Source of the DNA: Wolbachia endosymbiont of Cylisticus convexus
GTDB lineage: Bacteria > Pseudomonadota > Alphaproteobacteria > Rickettsiales > Anaplasmataceae
Direction of reading: 5' to 3'
Assembly: GCF_003344345.1 (NCBI RefSeq)
Contig: NZ_QPIP01000010.1
Location: 1 to 30,307, forward strand
Length of the DNA stretch: 30,307 bases
Under the pieces are notes generated by a model. That model did no database searches and was not told where the DNA came from. It saw only the letters and a program-made list of their open reading frames with translations. A program made the translations under genes and the position numbers. Below are positions 1-7,474 of this stretch, in pieces (position 1 is the stretch's first letter; each line of letters opens with the position of its first letter).

Positions 1-495
1 TGAAAATTGCGATAGGTATGCGACATAAAATCTTAATTTCACGGATTTTATGCTCCACCTAAATGATGCCAGCTTCCGATTGTTGATCATCCGTCAGCCC
101 GATACCTTTTATGTGGAATTACAACGTTACTCTCAATTTTTGCCACCCCAGAATCTGCATACTTTATATTCTCTTTTGGCAACATTTTTTCCTGTTTTCG
201 TATCTTAAAATCGTGCTCTGTGTGACACTGATAGAATTTGCCCATCTTCTCTTATAACAATTTCCGTTTTCATTGTGTTTACTCTTTTCTTTCCAGAATA
301 AGACAATTTTCCTATCTTTTGGCCGTTGTATTGGTTACATCTGCTAATATCTTCAAAATTCTTTCTGGCCTGTCCTTTTTTATTGAGATTTTTTTAGCCA
401 AAAGTGGTTCCATTTTCTTGAATAATCGGCAAATGTTTGAGTTATACAAGTTACTCAAGAATCGGTGTGTTATATAAGTTTGATAATACAGAATT
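1..495. repeat. Terminal direct repeat, left copy
   Basis: Positions 1-495 match 29813-30307 at a constant offset of 29812. I compared the copies line by line by eye and saw no differences. The match begins at the first base and ends at the last base of the window, so it is either a contig overlap or a shared repeat used as the cut point. Confidence 0.95.
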
Positions 496-727
496 ATACA
501 GAGGATTTTGCCTTCCAATACAGGCAATTTTGACGTTCTTCCATGGCATTTCTTCTGTTTTTCAACCTTTTCCCACTCTGGTTTCGACAACCTTTTGGAA
601 TTCTTCTATTGTCAGACCTGTTACATCTCGAAAATTCCTCGGATGTTCTTTTAGATTATTAAGCTCATTTTACCTCACTTTTACTTGCTCTTTATATAAC
701 CATTTCTCCTCTTTTGCAGCAGGTCTT
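1..727 (-). pseudogene. Degenerate IS5-type transposase (left copy)
   Basis: Read on the minus strand, this is a broken transposase of the IS5-like type common in Wolbachia. The likely original start is the ATG at 668, followed almost at once by a frameshift. An N-terminal piece (EHPRNFRDVTGLTIEEFQK) precedes a longer piece at 590-312 containing YQTYITHRFL and KKMEPLLAKK. The catalytic region follows near 300-190 as MKTEIVIREDGQILSVS, then an out-of-frame DFKIRKQEKMLPKENIKYAD-like stretch. At least four frameshifts or small deletions make it non-functional. The 5' end of the element appears to lie near 727, where a CTTTTGCAGCAGGTCT sequence looks like an eroded end. The C-terminal end of the gene is missing here but present at 29757-29812. 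The IS family call rests on remembered resemblance to Wolbachia transposases. Confidence 0.75.
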
Positions 728-728
728 T

Positions 729-962
729 ATGTTTAAATTTTTAGGAGAAAAGCATCCTGAGATAATTGATGATATTTCTGAATATTTTACGTTAGGAGAT
801 AATGTAAAATGGCATGATATATTTAACAAAATATGGGATATTGACAACAAAAATCCAGAAGAGTTTAAAGAATGGATAGATAGTCAAGGTGTACAGTACA
901 CAAAGTGTGATTCCTCCATGGATATAGTACACAGTCTCACATCATTAGTAGATATACTTTAA
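729..962 (+). CDS. Small hypothetical protein next to IS remnant
   Basis: A 77-residue acidic protein starting MFKFLGEKHPEII, with a second half rich in Asp, Glu and Trp (KWHDIFNKIWDIDN). No known domain is recognised and there is no signal peptide or membrane segment. An upstream in-frame ATG at 714 would add MQQVF, but those codons lie in what looks like the end of the IS element, so 729 is preferred. The ribosome binding site is poor (gcagcagg). The gene ends at a strong hairpin shared with convergent recJ. The IS may have removed a longer N-terminus, in which case this is a truncated gene. The low-complexity-free, codon-like composition favours real coding sequence, but function is unknown. 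Confidence 0.5.
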   Translation: MFKFLGEKHPEIIDDISEYFTLGDNVKWHDIFNKIWDIDNKNPEEFKEWIDSQGVQYTKCDSSMDIVHSLTSLVDIL

Positions 963-973
963 CAGTACTGCTT

Positions 974-1005
974 AAAGAACTAATAATTGCTGTTATTGGT
1001 TCTTT
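974..1005. terminator. Bidirectional terminator hairpin
   Basis: Arms 974-986 (AAAGAACTAATAA) and 993-1005 (TTATTGGTTCTTT) form a 13-bp stem with one wobble pair and a 6-nt loop. The stem ends in A and T runs, as expected for a terminator working in both directions. It sits between the convergent genes ending at 962 and 1016. Confidence 0.75.
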
Positions 1006-1015
1006 GAGTGTAAAA

Positions 1016-2755
1016 TCAACTGATACTCAACACATCTTCTATTAAAAACTGCACAAATTCATTGCCATTCCAGTAATTCATAGAGATTTTACCCAAAATG
1101 GCTTTAACATTACCCTGCATAATAGCAGAGCCAAGCTCAGTATTTGCAGAGCGAAACGCAATAGCTTTTACCATAATATTGTCGTCAGCAATAAAACATT
1201 TTATATGGTCAACTCCTACAACTTCAGGCCTCCTTATCTTTGCTCCTTGAATGATGAATCTCGGTTCGGGGTTGCCAACACCAAATGGCTCTAAGCGCTG
1301 CAGTTGATTCCACAGGGATAAGTTTATTGCTTTAGCTGTTATTATACCATCAACTTTGATGGTTTTGTCATTTGTGGAGTTTGCAAATCTTTCAGTAAAG
1401 AAATCATGTAGATCACTTATTTTATCTTCCTTAATCGAAAATCCTGCTGCCATATTGTGACCACCACCTTCAATGATTAGGTTGGTAAATTTCGCAGAAA
1501 GAACCGCAGCACCAATATCTACTCCAGAAATTGATCTGCAGCTTGCTTTTCCTATTCCATTGTTTAAAGATATCACTATCGTTGGTAGGTGAAACTGCTC
1601 CTTTAGCCTTGATGCAATTATACCAATTATTCCTTGATGCCAATTGCCGCTTACCATTATAAAATTTACACCTAATTGGGCAAATTTTTCCGCTTGTGTT
1701 GTAGCTTCTAAGAGAGCCTCATTTTCTAACATTTTCCTTGCATTATTTAAGTCTATTAATTTTAGCGTGATTGAATGCACCTCTTCTTCATCATCGGTGG
1801 AAAGCAACCTTGCACCAAGGGATGCTTCTCCAATTCTTCCTCCGGCATTTATGCATGGCCCAATACTAAACCCTAACCGTGAAACACTTGGTTTTTCAAG
1901 GATTCCCAAAGCGTCAAACAAAACACGTAAGCCAACGTTTTTTCTTGCTGACATAACTTTTAATCCTTGTAAAACAAAAGCCCTATTTAGGCCTGTAATC
2001 TGCATAACATCACAGACAGTTCCAAGTGCAACAAGATCCAGTAGATCAAATAAATCTGGTTCTTTTTTGTTGGTAAAAAATCCTTCTTCACGTAAATTTC
2101 TATTAAGAGCAACAATTAGCAGAAATGACACTCCAACTGCTGCTAGGTTGTTATAAGGGGAGCTCTCATCAAGGCGGTTGGGATTAACAACTGCTACAGC
2201 ACTTGGTAATTTTTCTATACCAAGGTGATGGTCGACAACTATAATATCAAGTCCAAAGACCTTTGCATCTTCTATTGGTTGATATGCAAGCGTACCGCAA
2301 TCAACAGAAATACATAAATCAATTCCTTTCTTTTTAAGTTGTAATAAAGCATCTGTGTTTAATCCATAGCCCTCATCAACACGATCTGGAATATAGATTA
2401 TAGAGCGTGTCCCAATCGCTCTTAAGTACCTATTAATCAATGCTGATGATGTTGCACCATCAACATCATAGTCACCAAATATTGCAATATTTTCATTATT
2501 GTTTATTGCTTTTATTGTGCGAGAAACAGCTTTATCCATATCAAGGAGGTGAAAAGGATCTGGTAATAGCGATCTGATTAGTGGATGTAAGAAGTCATGT
2601 GCATTTTTTATGTTAACACCACGACTAACTAATATTCTTGCTAATATTTCTGGTAACTCAAATCTCTGTATAAGAGTTAAAATTTCCCTTTGATCTGCTT
2701 CTTGTAACTCCCACAGTGCATTTGTTATGCTGCGTTTTTCAATGTCGAGTAGCAT
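1016..2755 (-). CDS. recJ: Single-stranded-DNA exonuclease RecJ
   Basis: RecJ degrades single-stranded DNA 5' to 3' in recombinational and mismatch repair. The 579-residue length is normal for the family. The DHH phosphoesterase core is complete: DYDVDG at residues 95-100, VDCGT at 151-155, VVDHH ending at 177, and TVCDV at 246-250 provide the metal-binding acidic and histidine residues. The DHHA1 part carries GPCINAGGRIGEASLG, WHQGIIGIIASRLKE and the glycine-rich EGGGHNMAAGF. A C-terminal OB-like region ends in NEFVQFLIEDV. The start at 2755 gives an N-terminus of usual length. The gene stands alone, convergent with the small orphan at 729-962, with a 458-bp gap upstream. No frameshift or missing catalytic residue was seen. 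Confidence 0.96.
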   Translation of the reverse strand: MLLDIEKRSITNALWELQEADQREILTLIQRFELPEILARILVSRGVNIKNAHDFLHPLIRSLLPDPFHLLDMDKAVSRTIKAINNNENIAIFGDYDVDGATSSALINRYLRAIGTRSIIYIPDRVDEGYGLNTDALLQLKKKGIDLCISVDCGTLAYQPIEDAKVFGLDIIVVDHHLGIEKLPSAVAVVNPNRLDESSPYNNLAAVGVSFLLIVALNRNLREEGFFTNKKEPDLFDLLDLVALGTVCDVMQITGLNRAFVLQGLKVMSARKNVGLRVLFDALGILEKPSVSRLGFSIGPCINAGGRIGEASLGARLLSTDDEEEVHSITLKLIDLNNARKMLENEALLEATTQAEKFAQLGVNFIMVSGNWHQGIIGIIASRLKEQFHLPTIVISLNNGIGKASCRSISGVDIGAAVLSAKFTNLIIEGGGHNMAAGFSIKEDKISDLHDFFTERFANSTNDKTIKVDGIITAKAINLSLWNQLQRLEPFGVGNPEPRFIIQGAKIRRPEVVGVDHIKCFIADDNIMVKAIAFRSANTELGSAIMQGNVKAILGKISMNYWNGNEFVQFLIEDVLSIS

Positions 2756-3213
2756 ATTCTTTATAAATAAATACTGTATCAGAACTTTTAAGCTTATTCT
2801 ATAATTGTGTTAGACTTCTGTATAACCTAGAAAAAAGATACAGGAGGGTGTCATGAAAGTAGCTGACACTGAAAATTGGCTTTTTAATGCAAAGACAAAG
2901 CAATTAGAAACACTATTATTATATTTTTAACTTATCCCTATTATAGTATTTTTTTAATCGGAGATGTTGATCATGACTAGGTAGTGTAACGTAGGAGTTC
3001 TTTCTTAAGTGGTTTAAAATTAGATTATGTTTTATGTATAATGCAATCCGTTATGTTTTTCCATTGTAAGATATTTTTTATATTAAAAAATTTAGCTTAT
3101 CTTTCACACTAGTTTGTCTAAGCGTAATTGACACATGCCCTTTTTAGTGTGTAGTAATTCTTTAATTCTATAGCATTTTGTTTGCAAGAATCTGGAATGA
3201 TAAGAGAAAGAGG
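2756..3213. other. Intergenic stretch with little content
   Basis: This 458-bp gap lies upstream of recJ and downstream of ldcA. It contains a short copy of the dispersed repeat (gtcatgaaagtagctgacac, 2850-2869) and the tiny reading frame listed separately. The rest is AT-rich with no RNA gene, hairpin or coding similarity that I can recognise. Confidence 0.6.
2853..2930 (+). CDS. Possible 25-residue micro-ORF
   Basis: A perfect AGGAGG at 2842-2847 sits 5 nt before an ATG at 2853. The frame reads MKVADTENWLF and runs 25 residues to a TAA at 2928-2930. The first seven codons come from the dispersed repeat that also occurs near 21047 (gtcatgaaagtagctga), so the frame may be accidental. It could be a micropeptide or the broken 5' end of a lost gene. 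There is no supporting homology. Confidence 0.2.
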   Translation: MKVADTENWLFNAKTKQLETLLLYF

Positions 3214-4206
3214 CTACTTTTCCACTGTGGTGGAATCCATAAAGAACAAACCTTCTTCCTCGTCTTGAGTGCTGATGGTAGTGTGAGTGTTGAGAGGTAA
3301 AGGGTCATTTGTATGTCCATGTCCTACTCCTTTCATTGTAAATACAGGAAAGTTAACACTTTTTGCAAACCTTTCTTTTACAATTTTAACAAGATTATCA
3401 TTATAACAGTTAACAAAGTCACCGAATATTACTGCATGTACTCCATCAAAAATATGAGCTTGTTTTAGGTGATCTAAACTGCGCTCAATTGAATATGGAT
3501 AAACTCTTATGTCTTCTAAAAATAGAATTTTGTCTTTTGCATTTATTTGCCAAGCAGTTCCTATACTGTTTTCGACTAAAGTCATATTACCACCGATGAT
3601 TTTAGACTCTAATCTGCCATTTTTTAGTCTAATTCCATTATTTATCATCTTTAGGTTATCAAATCTTATAGAGTCGCTTTTGTTAAGAATTAACTCTTTC
3701 AATTTTTCAACAGAACTTTCAGAAACGGAGTTATTTACTATCATTTCTAACATGGTGCCGTGAAGAGTTTGCCAGTCATATTTAACTTGCAGATAAATAT
3801 GTAAAGCAGTGATATCACTATAGCCTATAAGAATTTTCTTATTTTTATTTTGAGCAATTCTTTCTTTTTTATCATTGGGTAACTTTTCTAGATAGGGAAT
3901 TAACCGAGAAGCTCCTTCTCCTCCTCTGATACACCAAATTATTTTACTATCATCGGTTAGTGCATTAATTAGATCGTTCGCTCTAAACTCATCAGAGTTG
4001 GAATAAAATGGGTTGTCGTTACTGTATATTTTCTCCGAAATATGGGGATTAAAATCCAAAGTTTTTACGTATTCTTTTATAGTAGGCAAATCTGATTCTT
4101 TTCCCTTGGAAGAAGGAGCAATAATATCAACTTGATTGATTGTGTGTGCAGGATTAGTGAGTAAAGTGAACATAAAGCATAGAAAATAAAGAATAGAAGA
4201 ATACAT
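3214..4206 (-). CDS. ldcA: LD-carboxypeptidase (peptidase family S66)
   Basis: An LD-carboxypeptidase that removes the terminal D-alanine from tetrapeptides of peptidoglycan in the cytoplasm or periplasm, supporting muropeptide recycling. The 330-residue protein starts with a hydrophobic segment (residues 4-20) that may be a signal peptide or anchor. RGGEGASRLIPYL (94-106) and the nucleophile motif GYSDIT (Ser130) are clear. The catalytic Glu is probably Glu231 in FLEDIRVYP, and the His is His296 or His298 in GVGHGHTNDPLPL. All three parts of the Ser-Glu-His triad are therefore present. The start codon overlaps the stop of lipB as TAATG, suggesting co-transcription and translational coupling. 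It fits a bacterium with a reduced lipid II and peptidoglycan pathway, together with murJ in this window. Confidence 0.9.
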   Translation of the reverse strand: MYSSILYFLCFMFTLLTNPAHTINQVDIIAPSSKGKESDLPTIKEYVKTLDFNPHISEKIYSNDNPFYSNSDEFRANDLINALTDDSKIIWCIRGGEGASRLIPYLEKLPNDKKERIAQNKNKKILIGYSDITALHIYLQVKYDWQTLHGTMLEMIVNNSVSESSVEKLKELILNKSDSIRFDNLKMINNGIRLKNGRLESKIIGGNMTLVENSIGTAWQINAKDKILFLEDIRVYPYSIERSLDHLKQAHIFDGVHAVIFGDFVNCYNDNLVKIVKERFAKSVNFPVFTMKGVGHGHTNDPLPLNTHTTISTQDEEEGLFFMDSTTVEK

Positions 4207-4829
4207 TAAAATATCTTATGAAACTCTTGCTTTAATATATCATCTAACTCGCAAAGAGAAACTTTTATTCCTAGTTTTTCCATTGATGTAACGCCGTAAT
4301 CTTTCAGTCCACAAGGAATAATACCCTTATAGTGGGAAAGATTCGGAGAGACATTAAGCGCTACGCCGTGATAAGTTACCCATTTTCTCAAGCGAATGCC
4401 AAAAGCTGCTATTTTTTCTTCTACTCCATTATTGTTTACCCAGATACCTATTCTATCTTCTTTGAATTCTCCGAGTATATTAAAATGCTTTAAAACATTT
4501 ATGATCCAATTACTTAGGTCCCTGATATACAGCTTGATGTTACATTTGTTTCTTTTTTTTAGGTTTAGCATTAAATATATAATGCGTTGCCCTGGTCCGT
4601 GATATGTATATTTACCGCCCCTGCCTGTTTTGTATATAGGAAATAGTTTTTCAACAATGTCATCGTCTGTTGCACCGATTCCTGCTGTGTAAAGTGAAGG
4701 GTGCTGAAGTAGCCATATTAGCTCATCAGATAAATTATTGTGAATTTGTTGAATTTTTGCTTCCATGAATTCTACAGCATGGTTATAATCAATGAGTTGG
4801 TTAGAGATTAGCCATTCTGTCATATACAA
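4206..4829 (-). CDS. lipB: Lipoyl(octanoyl) transferase LipB
   Basis: LipB moves octanoate from acyl carrier protein to the lipoyl domains of 2-oxoacid dehydrogenases and the glycine cleavage system in the cytoplasm. At 207 residues it is of standard length. The family signature RGGKYTYHGPGQ lies at residues 70-81. The catalytic Lys is Lys139 in EEKIAAFG, followed by the conserved RKWVTYHGVALNV, and the catalytic Cys is Cys173 in IPCGLKDYGVTSM. The start MYMTEW could instead be Met3; the difference is trivial. The stop overlaps the ldcA start by one base, so the pair reads as a two-gene operon on the minus strand. Confidence 0.95.
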   Translation of the reverse strand: MYMTEWLISNQLIDYNHAVEFMEAKIQQIHNNLSDELIWLLQHPSLYTAGIGATDDDIVEKLFPIYKTGRGGKYTYHGPGQRIIYLMLNLKKRNKCNIKLYIRDLSNWIINVLKHFNILGEFKEDRIGIWVNNNGVEEKIAAFGIRLRKWVTYHGVALNVSPNLSHYKGIIPCGLKDYGVTSMEKLGIKVSLCELDDILKQEFHKIF

Positions 4830-4925
4830 TTTATTTTATTAAGCTTTATACTACTTAATAAATTTTCAAGCAAGTTTAGGTTGTTGGTGAGCTCTTAAAG
4901 CTTTCCAAGTTGTATAGGGATTTGT

Positions 4926-4995
4926 AACGAAAAAAGAGAAGCATTTGCCACTGCCTGGTGATGGTAAAAAACTTGACATATATTGCTGAATACAT
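4926..4995 (+). pseudogene. Remnant of a GTA-like portal gene 3' end
   Basis: The stretch beginning aacgaaaaaagagaagcatt aligns with the last codons of the intact portal gene (8591 onward, aatgaaaaaagggaagcatt). With two small gaps, a frame reading LPLPGDGKKL matches the intact end LPPLQDGDKL. Similarity continues past the portal stop codon (tatattgctgaata here, tatttattgctaagta after 8650). This is a decayed partial copy of the portal gene's tail plus its flank, found by eye over about 70 nt, so it needs an alignment score. Confidence 0.55.
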
Positions 4996-5001
4996 TAAAG
5001 T
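4973..5001 (+). promoter_or_regulatory. Candidate promoter for repeat protein
   Basis: A consensus -35 TTGACA (4973-4978) is followed after 17 nt by TAAAGT (4996-5001), a weak -10. It lies about 65 nt before the start at 5066. The -35 falls inside the portal-gene remnant. Confidence 0.4.
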
Positions 5002-5065
5002 ATTAATAAATACTTAATATTCATGTTAAATTAAAATATTTTAGTTGATTTTATAGGAGGATTTT

Positions 5066-7174
5066 ATGCTAGATACAACACAAGAAAGTCAAAATGAATT
5101 AGGTGAGTTTAATCAAGAACAATGGGATCAATTTTTGGCTAAAAAGAAAAAGGAAGATTTAGAAGCAGTAAAAGAACAATCTAAGGAAAATAAAAAGGAA
5201 AATATAGAAATTCTGGAAAAACATTTCCATGATAGAACACTGCAGCCTATGAGCGAGTTCAAGAAAGTAGGAGAGAAAGAAGCAGGCTGCAGCTCAGGAT
5301 TTCAAGCAGAGCATGAGTATGGCGAAAGCGATAAAGCGACTTTCATGATCAAATCTGTTTTAAACCACACGCTTACAGAAAAGGAAAAATGTTCTAGGCT
5401 AGCACAATTCAAAAAATCCTTTTACGAAGGATCAAGAAAAGCTACAAAATTGGAAAATCCTTATTTTTCAGATGATGAAGTGAATAATCTTATTAACCCA
5501 TTCTGGTGGCTGATAGAAAGCAATATATGTTATGATGACTTGAATATTGCTGATTTTATCAGGGAATATGTTGCTGGTGATTTATATAAGTTGTTTTTGC
5601 ATGATAGAGCTCCAATTGTTGAATTGGTAACAAATAACGATTTGCCAGAAAAAAGATTTGTAAAGAACGAGGCACAGAGTAGTGAAAGCCACGAGAAATA
5701 TGAGAAAGGGGAATATAAGTTTCAAGATCAATCTAAAGAATGCATTGAGCAAGAGAAAAGCCAGGATAAGCTTCATCTGAGATCAAAGTTTTTGGATAAG
5801 TTTATAACATTAATGGATCCTAAGGAAAAAGGTAAAAATTACCAAGATGCAAAAGGTTTTGAGAAAATATTAGCTGCACAAATATTGCTTGGAGAAGCTG
5901 ATATTATGCAACTAGAAAATTTTGGTATAATAGAAAAAGAGTATGAAAATGCAAAAGGTGAAAAAGTAAAAGAAAAACTCTGGGCAAAAATTGATCATGG
6001 TAGGTCACTTTATTCCTGCGTTAACCACTGGAATCAAATCCTCTTGTGTGACTTTAAAACCTTGTGTGGAATTGAAGTGGATTATAAAGGATTAGCACTT
6101 GAGTTAAGCTCATATGTTAAAACTATATCTGAAAATGAAGAACTGATTAATGGGTTAATAGATAAAAAAGCTAGCAATTTAAATCAACTTCTAAACTCTG
6201 AGATGCAGTTTACTCTTAAATATATTTCTAGTAACAATCCGGCTATTTTCTGTAAAGAAGTGTTTAGTTATTCATCTAAGTCTAAGGAGTTTGTATCTGA
6301 TAAGGGTAATAGTTTAGGTGGTTACTTTAAGCAAAGGTTAAAGAGCCAAGTTCAGACTATGAGAGAGTATTCAGAAATATCACATGTTATATCAGCAATT
6401 AGCAACGATTTTGAAGATATTATCAACGTATCACGAGAGTTTTTTGTGTCTCAGTGCAAAAATCCACTGATTTGGGCAATAAAAACAGGTAAAAAACTTG
6501 ATGGTAAAGACCCTATAATCTGGGCAGTAGATAATGGTAAAAAACTTGATGGTAGAAACCCTATAATCTGGGCAATAGAAACAGGTAAAAAACTTGATGA
6601 TAAAGCCCCTATAATCTGGGCAATAGAAACAGGTAAAAAACTTGATGATAAAGACCCTATAATCTGGGCAGTAGAAACAGGTAAAAAACTTGATGATAAA
6701 GCCCCTATAATCTGGGCAATAGAAACAGGTAAAAAAATTGATGATAAAGACCCTATAATCTGGGCAGCAGATACTGGTAAAAAAATTGATGGTAGAAACC
6801 CTATAATCTGGGCAATAGATACTGGTGAAAAAATTGAAGGAAAGAAACCAGGAAAATGTGCAGCAGAGCATGGTTTTTTAATTAATGGAAAAAATCCTGA
6901 AACTTTTGCAAGTAAGGTACAGTTAGTAAAGTTTGTAAATAAAGCTTCGCTTCCAATTGTTGGGCTGGCTATTGTTGCTTGTACTGGTTTTATTATTGCA
7001 AATCTAAGCATGGCGTTGATTATTTCTGCAGCTGCAGTTGCATTAATTGCGGCACTTATTGTTAAACCCATTGCTTCACATGTACAAAGAGACTTATTAC
7101 AAAATAGCACTGTAAGTACAAGTCTTAACAATCCAAGCGTTGGGGGATTTCAAAGAGAGCTTCAGCTTGCTTAA
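5066..7174 (+). CDS. Protein with 16-residue tandem repeats and membrane hairpin
   Basis: A 702-residue protein of unknown function with a strong AGGAGG (5055-5060) before the start. Residues 1-60 are highly charged and probably coiled coil. Residues 60-465 are mixed helical and charged with no recognised domain. Residues 466-593 are eight near-identical 16-residue units of the form DPIIWAIETGKKLDDK. A ninth degenerate unit (594-609) and a partial tenth starting NPETF follow. Residues 629-646 and 649-666 are two hydrophobic segments forming a likely membrane hairpin, followed by a polar tail ending in 702. There is no N-terminal signal peptide. Each unit resembles a shortened ankyrin module (PLhxAxxxG followed by D) lacking the second helix; that is inference. 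The gene sits between a portal-gene remnant and an intact portal gene. A membrane-anchored or host-interacting repeat protein is plausible but unproven. Confidence 0.85.
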   Translation: MLDTTQESQNELGEFNQEQWDQFLAKKKKEDLEAVKEQSKENKKENIEILEKHFHDRTLQPMSEFKKVGEKEAGCSSGFQAEHEYGESDKATFMIKSVLNHTLTEKEKCSRLAQFKKSFYEGSRKATKLENPYFSDDEVNNLINPFWWLIESNICYDDLNIADFIREYVAGDLYKLFLHDRAPIVELVTNNDLPEKRFVKNEAQSSESHEKYEKGEYKFQDQSKECIEQEKSQDKLHLRSKFLDKFITLMDPKEKGKNYQDAKGFEKILAAQILLGEADIMQLENFGIIEKEYENAKGEKVKEKLWAKIDHGRSLYSCVNHWNQILLCDFKTLCGIEVDYKGLALELSSYVKTISENEELINGLIDKKASNLNQLLNSEMQFTLKYISSNNPAIFCKEVFSYSSKSKEFVSDKGNSLGGYFKQRLKSQVQTMREYSEISHVISAISNDFEDIINVSREFFVSQCKNPLIWAIKTGKKLDGKDPIIWAVDNGKKLDGRNPIIWAIETGKKLDDKAPIIWAIETGKKLDDKDPIIWAVETGKKLDDKAPIIWAIETGKKIDDKDPIIWAADTGKKIDGRNPIIWAIDTGEKIEGKKPGKCAAEHGFLINGKNPETFASKVQLVKFVNKASLPIVGLAIVACTGFIIANLSMALIISAAAVALIAALIVKPIASHVQRDLLQNSTVSTSLNNPSVGGFQRELQLA
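6461..6892 (+). repeat. 48-bp in-frame tandem repeat array
   Basis: Nine 48-bp units in phase with the codons: eight well conserved (6461-6844) and one degenerate (6845-6892). Most begin with ccTATAATcTGGGCA. Units alternate in small blocks (KLDDKA, KLDDKD, DGRN), a pattern expected from unequal exchange or slippage. The complementary strand is also free of stops here, but those frames are by-products of the repeat. Confidence 0.95.
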
Positions 7175-7185
7175 TAGAAGTGATA

Positions 7186-7210
7186 CTTATGCCTTCAGAG
7201 GAGGCATAAG
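7186..7210 (+). terminator. Hairpin after repeat protein
   Basis: CTTATGCCT (7186-7194) and AGGCATAAG (7202-7210) form a perfect 9-bp stem with a 7-nt loop, 11 nt after the stop codon of the repeat protein. The sequence after it is T-rich (cattctttaatt). This is a good candidate for an intrinsic terminator. Confidence 0.65.
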
Positions 7211-7280
7211 CATTCTTTAATTACATTTCTTTATTAATGTAATGTTTTTTTCTTATCATTTAGGTAGCTGGCCTTTACGG

Positions 7281-7401
7281 TGTCATCCCAGTGCTTGACA
7301 CTGGGATCCAGCTTTTTCATAATCATCAAAATGTTGTATTTTAACATTACTTTTATACTCGCAAATTTAACTGGATCCCAGTGTCAGCTACTCGGATGAC
7401 A
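7281..7401. repeat. Wolbachia-type palindromic repeat
   Basis: Two 31-nt arms, 7281-7311 and 7371-7401, are reverse complements at 27 of 31 positions. They enclose a 59-nt AT-rich core. Each arm itself folds (ATCCCAGTG facing CACTGGGAT). The same arm sequence recurs near 9480, 12312, 18030, 21409 and 23245, so it is a dispersed family. Confidence 0.85.
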
Positions 7402-7474
7402 TCATTCTTGTAACACTAATTGATATAATTCAACTACAATTTCAAATTTTTAACAAAATTTTCAGGAGGCACAT

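Noticed and set aside
238..477. 79-codon plus-strand frame in both terminal repeats
   Set aside because: It lies antisense to the degenerate transposase and has no ribosome binding site or recognisable domain.
1644..2156. 170-codon plus-strand frame inside recJ
   Set aside because: Shadow of a strongly supported recJ frame, without ribosome binding site or domain.
6461..6892. CRISPR array
   Set aside because: The 48-bp units are directly adjacent without spacers and are in phase with a coding frame.
6451..7131. Long open frames on the minus strand opposite the 16-residue repeats (146 and 226 codons)
   Set aside because: They are open because the 48-bp unit has no stop in those frames. They have low-complexity translations (CFYCPDYRGFI repeats) and no ribosome binding site.
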